DNA of 64,000 nt, taken from Lampropedia cohaerens. Its GTDB lineage: Bacteria; Pseudomonadota; Gammaproteobacteria; Burkholderiales; Burkholderiaceae_C. Every line of letters starts with the position of its first letter. Position 1 is the first letter of the stretch. The stretch covers positions 62,001-126,000 of the forward strand of contig NZ_LBNQ01000022.1 of assembly GCF_001005215.1 (NCBI RefSeq), in the 5' to 3' direction. Both the position numbers and the translations under genes were made by a program. Positions 51,180 through 60,488 of the stretch are shown here, one piece after another. The notes under the pieces are model-generated. The model saw only the letters and a program-made list of their open reading frames with translations, searched no databases and was not told the DNA's origin.

Positions 51180-51890
51180 CTAGGCGCAGGATACCCACTG
51201 CACGGGGCGCCCCGGGGCCATGGTGCCTATTCGCGTGGCCATCGCCTGCGCTTCTGCCATGTTGTGTGTGACCAGGATTGCCGTGTGATTGAGCGCCCGC
51301 AGAATGTCGCGCACTTCGGTGGCAAGCCGTTCCCGCAAATCACTGTCCAGACTGGAGAAGGGCTCATCAAGCAGCAGCAGTTGCGGCGCAGGCGCCAACG
51401 CCCTGGCCAGCGCGACACGCTGTTGCTGTCCGCCCGAGAGCTCATGGGGCCACGCAGCGCCCGCCAGGGGCAGTCCCACCAGCTCCAGCATGCGCGCCAC
51501 ACACTTGTCGCGTTCCCGGCGCGACTGGCCGCGCAGTCCGAACGCAATGTTCTGCGCCACGGTCAGGTGCGGAAACAGCGCGTAATCCTGAAACACCATG
51601 CCGACATTGCGCCGCTCGGGTGCCAGCGCCGTGCGCGGGGTGGCCAGCGTCTTGCCGTTGAGGCGAATGGCACCGGCGCGCAGCGGCTCGAATCCGGCAA
51701 TCGCGCGCAAGATGGTGGACTTGCCGCAGCCCGAAGGCCCCAGCAGGCAGGCGATTTCGCCCCGTGCAAGGGTTACCGAGCAATCACGCACGATTTCGTT
51801 CAGCCCTGCAGGGGTGTCATACCCCAGACAGACGCCTTCGAGCGAAAGAAAGGATGCGGGGGGAGAAGCGATGCGAGAGTGGGTGTTCAT
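51180..51890 (-). CDS. Ferric-iron ABC transporter ATP-binding protein (FbpC-like, short)
   Basis: A 236-residue ATPase with Walker A GPSGCGKST (residues 51-59), the Q-loop region MVFQDYALFPHLTV, signature LSGGQQQR, Walker B LLLLDEPFSSLD and H-loop VTHNM. It belongs to the iron/thiamine/spermidine importer group. It is shorter than most FbpC proteins (about 350), because the C-terminal regulatory (TOBE-like) part is absent. It overlaps the permease gene by 4 bp and is the last gene of the fbpA-fbpB-fbpC order. Confidence 0.9.
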   Translation of the reverse strand: MNTHSRIASPPASFLSLEGVCLGYDTPAGLNEIVRDCSVTLARGEIACLLGPSGCGKSTILRAIAGFEPLRAGAIRLNGKTLATPRTALAPERRNVGMVFQDYALFPHLTVAQNIAFGLRGQSRRERDKCVARMLELVGLPLAGAAWPHELSGGQQQRVALARALAPAPQLLLLDEPFSSLDSDLRERLATEVRDILRALNHTAILVTHNMAEAQAMATRIGTMAPGRPVQWVSCA

Positions 51891-53590
51891 GCGGCCTGGA
51901 CCTGTGATGCGTGGATACGCGCCACGGCACTGTCCGGAGGGACGTGGGCGCGGCCCGCATCGATTGCAAGCCGTGTGCGAGCCAGCAGAATTACGGGCAG
52001 CAGCCCCGCGGCGACAATGGCCAGCGCTGCGATGGCACCTTCTTCATAGGTCCCACGCGATGCCTCCGCGTACAGGCTGGTTGCCAGCGTCTCGAAGTTC
52101 AGCGGGCGCAGCAGCAAGGTCGCAGGCAGCTCCTTCATGGCATCGACGAAGACCAGCAGGGCCGCGGCGGCCATTGCCGGCCTGAGCAGCGGCAGATGCA
52201 CGCGCCACAAGGTGGACAGGGTGCTGTGGCCGAGCGAGCGGGATGCCTGTTCCAGCGAGGGGGCGATGCGTGTGAGCCCGGCCTCGATGCCGCCGACTGG
52301 AATGGCCAGAAACCGCAGCGAGCAGGCCAACACGATGGCTGCACTGCTGCCCATCAGCCACAGTGACGGCTGCTGGACAAGCCACGAAATGCTCTGGTCG
52401 ATCAGCGCCATCGGCGCCAATAGCCCAATGGCAAGAATGGTGCCGGGGACAGCATAGCCCAGACTGGCAATGCGGGCACAGGCCGTCGCCCATCCGGCGC
52501 GCCTGCCCGTGACCAGCAGCCGCGCCTGCCATGTCAGCAACAGGCCACAGGCAAGCGTCAGTACGGTCACCATGGCAGCCAGCAGGACCGTGTTGAACAG
52601 GCTCTGCCACAGGGCTTGGGAGATACCACTGTCTGTCTGGCTGAGCCGCTGCAGTGCGGCAGCCAGCAAGTAGCCCGCTGGCGCCAGAAAGCCCAGGATG
52701 ACTGGCACGCTGCCCAACACGAGCGCCAGCGCGGCGGAGGCGCCATGCAGCACATGCGGGGCCATGGGTCGCATGCGTTGCGTGGTGGCAAAACGCTGTC
52801 GCTTGCGGGCGCGACGCTCAAGCAGAATCAGCGCCACCACCAGCAACAGCATCAGCAGGGCAATCTGCGCGGCGCCGCCCAGATCCGAGCGCGTGACCCA
52901 GGTGTTGTAGACCGCGACCGTCATGGTGCGCACGCCCAGAAACTCCGAGGCGCCGATGTCGTTCAGCGTCTCCAGCAGAGCCAGGGTGAGGCCAATGACC
53001 ACCGCGGGACGTGCCATCGGCAATGCCACCCGCCAGAATGCCGCCGCGCGCGAGCACCCCAGAGTCCTGGCGGCCTCCATCAGGCTGGCGGACTGGCTCA
53101 TGAACATGAACCGGGCGCTGAGGTAGACATAGGGATAGAGCACCAGTCCCAGCAAAAGCACCGCGCCAGGCAGCGAGCGGATGTCCGGCAGCCGGAAATC
53201 GCGCGGGCTTGCATAGCCGAGCAGGTCGCGCACAAGGCTTTGCACGGGGCCGATGGGATGCAGCAGATCCAGGTATGCGTAGGCGATGACGTAGCTGGGC
53301 ATGGCCATCGGCAGCAGCAGCGCCCAGACAAGCACATTGCGGCCAGGAAACCGGTAGGCCGTCACCAGCCAGGCCGTGCCGGTGCCGATCACACAAACGA
53401 ACACGCCGACACCCAGCAGCAACCACAGTGTGTTGCGGCTGGCCGAGGGCAGCACATGCGTGGCAAGGTGCTGCCAGTGTGAAAAGTCCGCGTGCCCCGC
53501 ATGCCAGAGCAGCGCTGCCACCGGCGCGAGCACCAGCAGCGCAAGCACCGCACTGGCAAGCGGCCCCGTCCAGCGCGTCACCAAGGGCAT
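51887..53590 (-). CDS. Ferric-iron ABC transporter permease (FbpB-like, fused)
   Basis: A 567-residue inner-membrane permease with two tandem six-helix halves, as in FbpB/SfuB. Each half carries a binding-protein-dependent transport (EAA-type) loop, for example EAARTLGCSRAAAFWRVALP (about residues 176-195) and EQASRSLGHSTLSTLWRVHLP (about 450-470). It carries ferric ions released by the periplasmic binding protein. It overlaps the ATPase gene by 4 bp and lies 136 bp after the binding-protein stop. Confidence 0.93.
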   Translation of the reverse strand: MPLVTRWTGPLASAVLALLVLAPVAALLWHAGHADFSHWQHLATHVLPSASRNTLWLLLGVGVFVCVIGTGTAWLVTAYRFPGRNVLVWALLLPMAMPSYVIAYAYLDLLHPIGPVQSLVRDLLGYASPRDFRLPDIRSLPGAVLLLGLVLYPYVYLSARFMFMSQSASLMEAARTLGCSRAAAFWRVALPMARPAVVIGLTLALLETLNDIGASEFLGVRTMTVAVYNTWVTRSDLGGAAQIALLMLLLVVALILLERRARKRQRFATTQRMRPMAPHVLHGASAALALVLGSVPVILGFLAPAGYLLAAALQRLSQTDSGISQALWQSLFNTVLLAAMVTVLTLACGLLLTWQARLLVTGRRAGWATACARIASLGYAVPGTILAIGLLAPMALIDQSISWLVQQPSLWLMGSSAAIVLACSLRFLAIPVGGIEAGLTRIAPSLEQASRSLGHSTLSTLWRVHLPLLRPAMAAAALLVFVDAMKELPATLLLRPLNFETLATSLYAEASRGTYEEGAIAALAIVAAGLLPVILLARTRLAIDAGRAHVPPDSAVARIHASQVQAA

Positions 53591-53726
53591 CGGTGCGCCG
53601 CAGCAGTTGCGGGCAACTGCCCCTCACCGCTGCCTTGGGAACGCCGCACGTAGCCGGCGGCTAGGGCCGTTGCACATGCCTGTGTGGCGGCTGCCCGCAG
53701 GGAGCATGCACGTCTCGCCATGGCGC

Positions 53727-54767
53727 TCAATCGTCGAAGCCGACCTTGTCGACCAATTCACTGGCCTGCTTGCGATGTTTGGCGATCTCGGCAAGGTCGA
53801 GGCTGTCGACCTGCAGGGGGCCGAACGACGCCGTGATGGGGTGGAGCTGAACGTCATTGCGAATCGGATACTCGAAGTTCGCGTTCGCATACAACTCCTG
53901 CGCTGGCACCGACACGAGATACTCAAGCAGTTTTACCGCATTGTCCTTGTTGGGCGCATGACGGGCGACTGCGGCACCGGAGATGTTTACATGCGTGCCG
54001 CCGCTCTTGGCAAAGGTCGGGCGTACCACCTTAATGGCCTCGCCCCACTGGCGGTTGTCGCTGCCAGGCTCGGCAGAACGCATATGGCCAACATAGTAGT
54101 TATTGGCAATGCCGATGTCGCAGATGCCGCCGAGAATGTCACGGGCGACGTTTCGGTCTCCGCCCGTTGCAGGGCGTGCAAGATTGTCCTTGACGCCGCG
54201 CAGCCACTGCTCGGTGGCTGCTTCGCCGTTGTGGGCGATCATCGCGGCAATGAGTGCGGTGTTGTAGGGGTGCTGGCCCGCGCGGATGCAGACCTTGCCG
54301 CGCCATTTCGGGTCGGCCAGCTCCTCATAGGTGAACGCGTCCAGCGGCAGGTCCTTGTGGACGTACAGCACCCGGTCACGCAGCGACAGTGCGAACCATT
54401 GGTTGTCATCCGCGCGCAAGTTGGCTGGCAGCGTCTGCTGCAGTGTTTCAGATGCGACCGGCTGTGTAACCCGGCCTTCCACCAATTCCAACAGGTTACC
54501 GATGTCCACGACCATGAACAGGTCGGCTGGCGACTGCGCGCCCTCGGCCTTGACCCGCTCCAGCAATCCATCCTTGACGAAGACGGTATTGACCTTAACG
54601 CCGCTGGCCTGCTCGAACGCCTGCAGCAGCGGTGCGATGAGGCCAGGCTCGCGCGTGGTGTAGAGGTTGATCTCGTCATCAGCAAGTGCCTCGCCATGAA
54701 AGAGTGCTGCGCCCAGCGCCAGCAGCGCAGCGCCAATGAGTGAGCGCCGGGCAAATGGTGTTCGCAT
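53727..54767 (-). CDS. Ferric-iron ABC transporter substrate-binding protein (FbpA-like)
   Basis: A 346-residue periplasmic protein. It has a signal peptide (about residues 1-30, with RRS before the hydrophobic core, so Tat export is possible), then INLYTTREPGLIAPLL at the mature start and the adjacent tyrosine pair in NNYYVGHM (about residues 224-225), which binds Fe3+ in FbpA proteins. It is first in the operon; fbpB and fbpC follow. I use ATG 54767 because GGAGA lies 8 bases upstream; a second ATG at 54773 and a TTG at 54782 are also in frame. A Fur-like box lies 66 bp upstream. Confidence 0.92.
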   Translation of the reverse strand: MRTPFARRSLIGAALLALGAALFHGEALADDEINLYTTREPGLIAPLLQAFEQASGVKVNTVFVKDGLLERVKAEGAQSPADLFMVVDIGNLLELVEGRVTQPVASETLQQTLPANLRADDNQWFALSLRDRVLYVHKDLPLDAFTYEELADPKWRGKVCIRAGQHPYNTALIAAMIAHNGEAATEQWLRGVKDNLARPATGGDRNVARDILGGICDIGIANNYYVGHMRSAEPGSDNRQWGEAIKVVRPTFAKSGGTHVNISGAAVARHAPNKDNAVKLLEYLVSVPAQELYANANFEYPIRNDVQLHPITASFGPLQVDSLDLAEIAKHRKQASELVDKVGFDD

Positions 54768-54832
54768 GGTCATTGTCTCCAAAAGTTTTGAACGGCGCCG
54801 AATTATTGCTGAGATGGCTTGGGACTACGAGT

Positions 54833-54851
54833 ATTTCTTATTTTCATTAGG
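54833..54851 (-). promoter_or_regulatory. Candidate Fur box upstream of the iron importer
   Basis: On the minus strand the 19-mer CCTAATGAAAATAAGAAAT matches the classic Fur consensus at 12 of 19 positions by eye. It lies in the only AT-rich patch of this neighbourhood, 66 bp before the fbpA-like start. The position and context (ferric importer) favour iron repression; the match is moderate. Confidence 0.5.
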
Positions 54852-54954
54852 TCTATTTATTCCGGTGCCATGGTGCCTTTGCCCGTTCGCTGCGCGCCTT
54901 CATCATCCCTCCACGCAAGCTCCTGACTGTTGTGACTGCAAAGCAGGCAAAAGA

Positions 54955-54979
54955 AAAGGCCCCTTGTGGGGGCCTTTCT
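54955..54979 (-). terminator. Rho-independent terminator of tRNA-His
   Basis: On the minus strand AGGCCCCC-ACA-AGGGGCCT forms a strong stem followed by TTTTCTTTT. It lies about 16 nt beyond the CCA of tRNA-His. Confidence 0.88.
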
Positions 54980-54992
54980 TCCAGCGATTCGG

Positions 54993-55069
54993 TGGGGTGG
55001 CTGATGGGGCTCGAACCCACGACAACCAGGATCACAACCTGGGACTCTACCAACTGAGCTACAGCCACC
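54993..55069 (-). tRNA. tRNA-His (anticodon GTG)
   Basis: A 77-nt tRNA with the extra G-1 base (GGTGGCT... start), anticodon loop TTGTGAT with anticodon GTG, T arm GGTTCGAGCC, and encoded CCA. It is very close to the E. coli tRNA-His sequence. A TATAAT at 55083-55088 is a near-ideal -10 with 14 bp to the first base, and a terminator follows. Confidence 0.97.
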
Positions 55070-55082
55070 GAGTAAGCGAAAA

Positions 55083-55088
55083 ATTATA
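55083..55088 (-). promoter_or_regulatory. Candidate -10 box (TATAAT) for tRNA-His
   Basis: A perfect TATAAT lies 14 bp before the tRNA and 15 bp after the ppiD stop. The -35 region falls over the end of ppiD and is weak, though a GGC just before the box gives a TG-less extended context. Confidence 0.55.
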
Positions 55089-55102
55089 GCCTAAAAAATG
55101 CA

Positions 55103-57028
55103 TCATTCCGGGCGCGGAACGCGAATTTGCACCTTATAGGACTGTTTGAGGGTTTCGTAGTACGCATCGGTCTCTGCCGCGGCGAGCACTTGCTGTAGCT
55201 GTGCCTGATAGGCGTTGGTCAGCATGGTACGGAGCTCCTCGGTCATGTCCTCATCGAACATCGCCGCAATGCCAGTAACCTTCACCAGCAGGTAGCTGCC
55301 GTCGTCCTGCACAAAGCCTACCACCTGCGGCAGCGTATCCTGCGGCAGCGTCATGACTTCGGTGAGTTGCTGCGCGCTCAGGCCCTGCGGATCCTGACGG
55401 GAAATGGTCACCTGCGCATCGGCCTCAATGGCATCGGCATCAGCCTGCCATTGCGCCAGCGCACGCTCACCGGCTGCTGCCGCCAGTTCCGCCGCTTTCT
55501 GCGCAACATACAGCTTTTGCACCTCGTCGCGCACCTGCTCGAACGGCAACGTCTGGGCCGGGTGAAAGGCCGTGACACGCGCCGTCACGACCGTGTTGCC
55601 ACCGATGTCGACGGGGTCGATGTTCTCGCCGTTTTCCGTCGCACGCGGGTCGAACAGCGCAGCGAGCACGGCAGGATGGTTGAGCGCCTGTGGCACATCG
55701 TCGTCTTTGCCAGGCGTGCGGGGCACTGCGGTGGCCGTCCGCAGCGTAAGGCCAAGCGTATCGGCTACCGGTTGCAGCGAGTCTGGCTGCTCATGCGCGA
55801 GATTGCGCAGGGTGTCGACCTGTTCGATAAAGCGGTTGCGCGCGAGGTTGTTGCGCACATCCTGCAGCAGCCGGTCGTGGATTTCCTCGAAGCTCGGCAC
55901 GACCGCCGGCTCGATGTCCAGCAACTGAATGATGTGAAAGCCGTACTCGGTGGCAACGATGTCGCTGATCTGCTGCGGCTGCATGCTGAAGACGGCGTTG
56001 TCAAAGTCCGCCACCATCGCGCCGCGTTCGAAGAAGCCGAGATCGCCGCCGTCTGCCGCGGAGCCGGTATCGTCCGACTGTTCACGGGCAATCTCCGCAA
56101 AACGCGAAGGGTCCTCGCGCAGCTGCGCCAGCGCCGCTTCGGCCTTCTTGCGCGCCGCCTCCCGCTCACTGGCTGACGCCGCCGGATCGGTGGCGAACAG
56201 GATGTGGCGGGCGTGGCGGCGCTCCTGCGACTGGGCGTATGACTGCCGATTCTGGTCGTAGTATTCGCGCAATTCATCCTCACTGATCTGGATGTCCTGC
56301 ATGACAGCGTCCAGATCCAGCACCGCGTACTCAACGTCCACCACGTCGGGGCGCTGGAACTGCCCCTGGTTGGTCTCATAGTAGGCCTGCAGGGCCGCAT
56401 CGTCCACCTGTACCTGCGCTTCAAACGCCTGTGGCGCAAAGCGTTTGATGCTGGCAGTGCGGCGCTGAAAGAGTGTCTGGGTAGCCAGCTTAGCCTGGGT
56501 GGGTGCGGTGACGGTAGACTCCTGCACGACGCCCAGTACGCGCTGCAACGCAATGCGCTGGCGCACGCTGTTCTCATACTGCTGTGGCGTCAGCCCATAC
56601 TGGGCCAGCAGGTTGCGGTAGCCCTCCATGTCCAGGCGGCCATCGTCACCGATCAGTGCGGCGATGTCGGGCTGGCTGCGCAGGGCGCGCGCCACCTCGG
56701 CATCGCTGACGGCGTAGTGGCGGTCGCGCACGGCAGCGGCCAGTACCTGGTCGCGCACGAGCTGCTCAAGCACGCTGTAACGTACCTGCGGTGAATCCAG
56801 CATTGCGGAGGTCAACTCGCGGTTCTCGGCGCGGAGGCGATCGGCGTACTGCCGATGCGCGAAATCCCACTCGTTTTGCGTGATATCCACCCCCGCAACG
56901 CGCGCCACGACAGGGCTGCGCTGCGTCAGAAAGCTGGTGTCGATGCCAACAAAGACGAAGGCAAGAATCACCAGCGGGAAAAACGCAATCATGAACACCT
57001 TGAGGTGTTTGCGGATGAATTCAAACAT
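55103..57028 (-). CDS. ppiD: Periplasmic peptidyl-prolyl isomerase/chaperone PpiD
   Basis: A 641-residue inner-membrane-anchored protein. It has a short cytoplasmic N-terminus, one membrane helix (about residues 9-29, FMIAFFPLVILAFVFVG), a SurA/PpiD-type N-terminal chaperone domain (about 35-260), a parvulin-type domain (about 290-390, with ARHILFATDP and GGDLGFFERGAMVADFDNAVF), and a helical C-terminal chaperone part. PpiD sits at the Sec translocon and helps exported proteins fold. ATG 57028 (MFEFIRKHLKVF) is the family start. It lies between two tRNA genes on the minus strand. Confidence 0.95.
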   Translation of the reverse strand: MFEFIRKHLKVFMIAFFPLVILAFVFVGIDTSFLTQRSPVVARVAGVDITQNEWDFAHRQYADRLRAENRELTSAMLDSPQVRYSVLEQLVRDQVLAAAVRDRHYAVSDAEVARALRSQPDIAALIGDDGRLDMEGYRNLLAQYGLTPQQYENSVRQRIALQRVLGVVQESTVTAPTQAKLATQTLFQRRTASIKRFAPQAFEAQVQVDDAALQAYYETNQGQFQRPDVVDVEYAVLDLDAVMQDIQISEDELREYYDQNRQSYAQSQERRHARHILFATDPAASASEREAARKKAEAALAQLREDPSRFAEIAREQSDDTGSAADGGDLGFFERGAMVADFDNAVFSMQPQQISDIVATEYGFHIIQLLDIEPAVVPSFEEIHDRLLQDVRNNLARNRFIEQVDTLRNLAHEQPDSLQPVADTLGLTLRTATAVPRTPGKDDDVPQALNHPAVLAALFDPRATENGENIDPVDIGGNTVVTARVTAFHPAQTLPFEQVRDEVQKLYVAQKAAELAAAAGERALAQWQADADAIEADAQVTISRQDPQGLSAQQLTEVMTLPQDTLPQVVGFVQDDGSYLLVKVTGIAAMFDEDMTEELRTMLTNAYQAQLQQVLAAAETDAYYETLKQSYKVQIRVPRPE

Positions 57029-57103
57029 GCTTGTGCTGATTAGAGGAGACGAAAGCGGGTGCCGCAATGCGCATGGAAAAGCCCGTGACCCAGCCAAAAC
57101 AAA

Positions 57104-57131
57104 AGGGCGAACCTTGCGGGCCGCCCTTTTG
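57104..57131 (-). terminator. Rho-independent terminator after tRNA-Val
   Basis: AAAAGGGCG and CGCCCTTTT arms form a strong hairpin with flanking A and T runs, about 25 nt beyond the CCA of tRNA-Val. It ends the hupB-tRNA-Val transcript before ppiD. Confidence 0.85.
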
Positions 57132-57155
57132 CCGAAACCTGGTCACTGTCTCGAG

Positions 57156-57231
57156 TGGTGGGTGCTAACGGGGTCGAACCGCTGACCTACGCCTTGTAAG
57201 GGCGCCGCTCTACCAACTGAGCTAAGCACCC
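57156..57231 (-). tRNA. tRNA-Val (anticodon TAC)
   Basis: A 76-nt tRNA with acceptor GGGTGCT/AGCACCC, D arm GCTCAGTTGGTAGAGC, anticodon loop CTTACAA (anticodon TAC), T arm GGTTCGACCC and encoded CCA. It begins 11 nt after the hupB stop codon with no promoter between, so it is almost certainly processed from the hupB transcript. Confidence 0.97.
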
Positions 57232-57242
57232 CACCGAAGCAG

Positions 57243-57515
57243 TTATTTTACCGCATCTTTGAGTGCTTTCCCGGCACGGAACTTGGGAACTTTGGTCTTT
57301 TTGATCTTGATTTCTTCGCCAGTCTGCGGATTGCGCCCCTTGCGTGCGGCGCGCACCGACACTTCGAACGTGCCGAATCCGATGACGGAGACCGTACCGC
57401 CTTTTTTCAGGGTGGTCTTGATCGCGCCGATGGTGGCATCCAGCGCGCGCGTTGCGGCAGCCTTGGAAATGTCTGCTTGCGAAGCGATGTGCTCAACCAG
57501 TTCTGTCTTGTTCAC
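57243..57515 (-). CDS. hupB: Nucleoid-associated protein HU
   Basis: A 90-residue histone-like DNA-binding protein that bends and compacts DNA. It has the HU start (GTG-AAC-AAG: M-N-K-T-E-L-V), the FGTFEV hinge strand, [11 protein letters not shown] arm motif with the intercalating proline and the basic tail [13 protein letters not shown]. The start codon is GTG at 57515, preceded by GAGGGG. A near-consensus promoter lies 100-130 bp upstream. tRNA-Val lies 11 bp past the stop. The length is exactly that of E. coli HU-beta. Confidence 0.97.
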   Translation of the reverse strand: MNKTELVEHIASQADISKAAATRALDATIGAIKTTLKKGGTVSVIGFGTFEVSVRAARKGRNPQTGEEIKIKKTKVPKFRAGKALKDAVK

Positions 57516-57615
57516 AGTAAGCCCCTCTAGAAAAAGTTTCGTCAAGCGTTGCGGCGCCACACGCCCCTGGCCGGACCAAACCCGTTGGATAAAAAAAGAC
57601 CTCAACAAGCAGCCG

Positions 57616-57644
57616 ATTACATAGTGCCCCCCTGCGGCTGTCAA
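57616..57644 (-). promoter_or_regulatory. Strong sigma-70 promoter of hupB-tRNA-Val
   Basis: A perfect -35 TTGACA (57639-57644), 17-bp spacer and -10 TGTAAT (57616-57621, 5 of 6). The start would be near 57608, giving a 5' leader of about 93 nt before the hupB GTG. This is the best promoter match in the window. Confidence 0.85.
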
Positions 57645-57718
57645 GCGGTTTTGGACTGTTGCAGGGCTGTTACTCTGTAGGCGTAGTGCTCTTTTGCCGC
57701 AGCACGCCAGAGCGTGGC

Positions 57719-58288
57719 CTAGTGGCCCAGCTGCGCCTTGATGGCATGCGCGGCCTTGCGCATGTAGAACACCATTGACCAGATCGTGAGGATCGCCGCG
57801 ATCCAGAGCAGGATCTGGCCTAGCGGCCGGGTATGAATAACCCCGAGCAGCGCTGCATCGAACAACAGAAATGGAATGGCCACCATCTGCACGGTTGTCT
57901 TGACCTTGCCGATCATGTGCACAGCCACGCTCTTGGTGGCGCCAATCTGCGCCATCCATTCGCGCAGCGCGGAAATGGCAATTTCGCGACCGATGATGAT
58001 CAGCGCGACGAATACATCAATCCGCTGCAGGTGCACCAGCAGCAGCAGCGTGGCGCAGACGAGGAACTTGTCAGCCACCGGATCGAGAAAGGCGCCGAAC
58101 GCCGAGGTCAGCCCCATTCTGCGGGCGAGATAGCCATCCAGCCAATCCGTCACGGCAAACAGAATGAACAACACTGTCGCGAGGAGGTTGGCGCACGCTG
58201 GCGAGATGGGCAGGTAGAACAACGCCACGATCACGGGGATCGCAACGATGCGACTCAAGGTCAGCAGGGTAGGCAGCGTCAACGGCAT
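57719..58288 (-). CDS. pgsA: CDP-diacylglycerol--glycerol-3-phosphate 3-phosphatidyltransferase
   Basis: A 189-residue membrane enzyme that makes phosphatidylglycerol phosphate, the first committed step to PG and cardiolipin. It has the CDP-alcohol phosphotransferase motif D-W-L-D-G-Y-L-A-R...G...LD..D (residues 48-71, with [10 protein letters not shown] and FLDPVADK) and about four to five membrane helices. The start ATG 58288 ([17 protein letters not shown]) matches the family. It lies 79 bp after uvrC, the usual uvrC-pgsA neighbourhood. Confidence 0.95.
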   Translation of the reverse strand: MPLTLPTLLTLSRIVAIPVIVALFYLPISPACANLLATVLFILFAVTDWLDGYLARRMGLTSAFGAFLDPVADKFLVCATLLLLVHLQRIDVFVALIIIGREIAISALREWMAQIGATKSVAVHMIGKVKTTVQMVAIPFLLFDAALLGVIHTRPLGQILLWIAAILTIWSMVFYMRKAAHAIKAQLGH

Positions 58289-58367
58289 GGCGGCAGGAGG
58301 AAACTGTGGGCCGGCCTATTATCAGCCGGAAACCGCGTCGTCGTGCCGGCAGCGTGCAGCCAGGAGT

Positions 58368-60449
58368 CTAACCATGCAGCGCCTGGTAAATCGAGTGTGC
58401 CAGCTCGGTCGAAATGCCATCGACCCCGGTCAGATCCTCGACGCTGGCGCGTGCCACCCCCTGCACACCGCCAAAGCGTTGCAGTAGGCGTGCACGACGC
58501 TTTGGGCCAATGCCCGGAATGTCCTCGAGGTGGCTGCTGCCGGTACGCACGCGGGCGCGTTTGGCGCGCATGCCGGTGATGGCAAAGCGGTGCGCCTCGT
58601 CACGGATCTGTGCCACCAGCATCAGCGCCGCGCTGCTGGGTGGCAGCGTGATCTTGGGCCGCCCGTCGGCAAATACCAGCTCTTCCAGCCCGACCTTGCG
58701 GCCTTCACCTTTCTCCACTCCAACGATGCGGCTGATATCCAGGCCCAGCTGTGCGAACACCTCACGCGCCACGCTCACTTGCCCCTTGCCGCCATCGATG
58801 AGCACGATATCCGGCATGCGCATGGTGGATGCGCTGGCGGCGCCCGTCCTGTTGGCCGCGGGGCCGACTTCGTTGAGGGAGGCAGGCGGCGTGCCTTCCT
58901 GCTCGTGTGCATGCGCGAGCTTGCCGTAGCGGCGCAGCAGGACTTGGCGCATGGCCGCATAGTCGTCTCCAGGCGTAATGCCTGTGATGTTGTAGCGCCG
59001 GTAGGCGCTGTGCTGCATCTGATGCTGCTCGAACACCACGCAGGAGGCCTGCGTGGCCTCGCCTGCAGTGTGCGAGATGTCAAAGCATTCGATGCGCCAC
59101 TGGCGCAGCGCCGCGTCGTCAAGCTCGGCGCCTAGCACCTGCGCCAGGGCCTGCGTGCGTGCCTTTTGCGAGCCTTCTTCCGACAGCAGCCGTGCCAGCT
59201 GCAACCCCGCATTCTTGCAGGCCATCTCCAGCCACGCACGGCGCTGCCCGCGCGGCTGACTGACGTTGCGCAGGCGCTTGCCGACCTGCCGCCCCAGCGC
59301 GGCCAGCAGAGCCGGGCTGACCGGATGGCTTGTCACCAGCAGCGGTGGCGGTGGGTACCCGGTGTAATGCTGCGCGATGAAGGCCTCGAGGATGGCCTGC
59401 TCGGGCGAGCGGGGTGGGGCGCCGCCACTGTCGGCCGCGGCGGCCGCCTCGGACTCGGTCGTTCCGTCTGCATCGCCGGTGGTTTCGAGCGCCAGCGCTG
59501 CGTCGAGCTGACTGGGAAAGTACGGCCGATCGCCCAGGTGCCGCCCGCCACGCACCATCGCGAGATTGACGCATGCCTTGCCACCTTCACGCTGCACGGC
59601 GATGATGTCTACGTCCGCATCGTCCACAGTCTCGATCACCTGCTGCTGCATCACTGCAGACAGAGAGGCAATGCGGTCGCGCACCTGGGCTGCCTGTTCG
59701 TACTGCATGGCGTCAGCCAGCGTCATCATGCGCGCCTCCAGGGCGCGGATCAGTTCTCCGCCTTGGCCGCGCAGCAGCGCCTCGGCATCGCGCGTGTCGG
59801 CTTGGTAAGACTCGGCATCGATCAATCCCACGCAAGGCGCCGAGCACCGCTTGATCTGATGCAGCAGACACGGGCGCGTACGGTTGGCGAAGACCGAATC
59901 CTCGCAGGTGCGCAGCATGAATACTTTCTGCAGCAGCTGGATGGTTTGCTTGACCGCCCAAGCGTTGGGGTAGGGGCCAAAGAAATGGTCACGCCGGTCC
60001 GTGCCGCCGCGGTAGTAGCTCACGCGCGGGAACGCCGCTGGCGACGGCACACCGTTGTTGTCCGAAGTGGCCCTGGCAGCAGTGATCTTTAGATAGGGAT
60101 AGCTCTTGTCATCCTTGAAGAGGATGTTGTAGCGGGGATGCTGCGTCTTGATGAGATTGTTTTCCAGCAGCAGTGCCTCGGCTTCCGAGCGCACCACAGT
60201 GGTCTCCATGCGCGCGATCTTGGACACCATGTGGCCGATGCGTGTGCCGCCATGACTTTTCTGGAAATAGCTGCAGACGCGCTTTTTCAGGTTCTTGGCC
60301 TTGCCCACGTAAAGCAGCGTACCCTCAGCGTCAAAATAGCGGTATACCCCTGGCAGCGCCGGCAGCCGCAGCGCTTGCTCCAGCAGCGAAAGCGTCGCAG
60401 CAGAAGTAGATCCGGATAGTGATGGGGATGTTGGCAGTTGTTGGGCCAT
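58368..60449 (-). CDS. uvrC: Excinuclease ABC subunit C
   Basis: A 693-residue nuclease that makes both cuts in nucleotide excision repair. It has an N-terminal GIY-YIG domain (LPGVYRYF...[14 protein letters not shown], residues 32-58), a UVR UvrB-binding motif (about 237-270), a C-terminal RNase H-like nuclease ([31 protein letters not shown]), and two helix-hairpin-helix repeats at the end. It is longer than E. coli UvrC (610) because of low-complexity insertions at about 322-348 and 513-543. It is divergent from earP with 39 bp between starts. Confidence 0.96.
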   Translation of the reverse strand: MAQQLPTSPSLSGSTSAATLSLLEQALRLPALPGVYRYFDAEGTLLYVGKAKNLKKRVCSYFQKSHGGTRIGHMVSKIARMETTVVRSEAEALLLENNLIKTQHPRYNILFKDDKSYPYLKITAARATSDNNGVPSPAAFPRVSYYRGGTDRRDHFFGPYPNAWAVKQTIQLLQKVFMLRTCEDSVFANRTRPCLLHQIKRCSAPCVGLIDAESYQADTRDAEALLRGQGGELIRALEARMMTLADAMQYEQAAQVRDRIASLSAVMQQQVIETVDDADVDIIAVQREGGKACVNLAMVRGGRHLGDRPYFPSQLDAALALETTGDADGTTESEAAAAADSGGAPPRSPEQAILEAFIAQHYTGYPPPPLLVTSHPVSPALLAALGRQVGKRLRNVSQPRGQRRAWLEMACKNAGLQLARLLSEEGSQKARTQALAQVLGAELDDAALRQWRIECFDISHTAGEATQASCVVFEQHQMQHSAYRRYNITGITPGDDYAAMRQVLLRRYGKLAHAHEQEGTPPASLNEVGPAANRTGAASASTMRMPDIVLIDGGKGQVSVAREVFAQLGLDISRIVGVEKGEGRKVGLEELVFADGRPKITLPPSSAALMLVAQIRDEAHRFAITGMRAKRARVRTGSSHLEDIPGIGPKRRARLLQRFGGVQGVARASVEDLTGVDGISTELAHSIYQALHG

Positions 60450-60488
60450 CGTGGTGGCTAGTCAATCAAGGGCTCGGGAAAACCAAGC

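Noticed and set aside
53376-54743. A 455-codon plus-strand frame over the iron-binding protein gene
   Set aside because: Antisense to the fbpA-like and fbpB-like genes; no domain.
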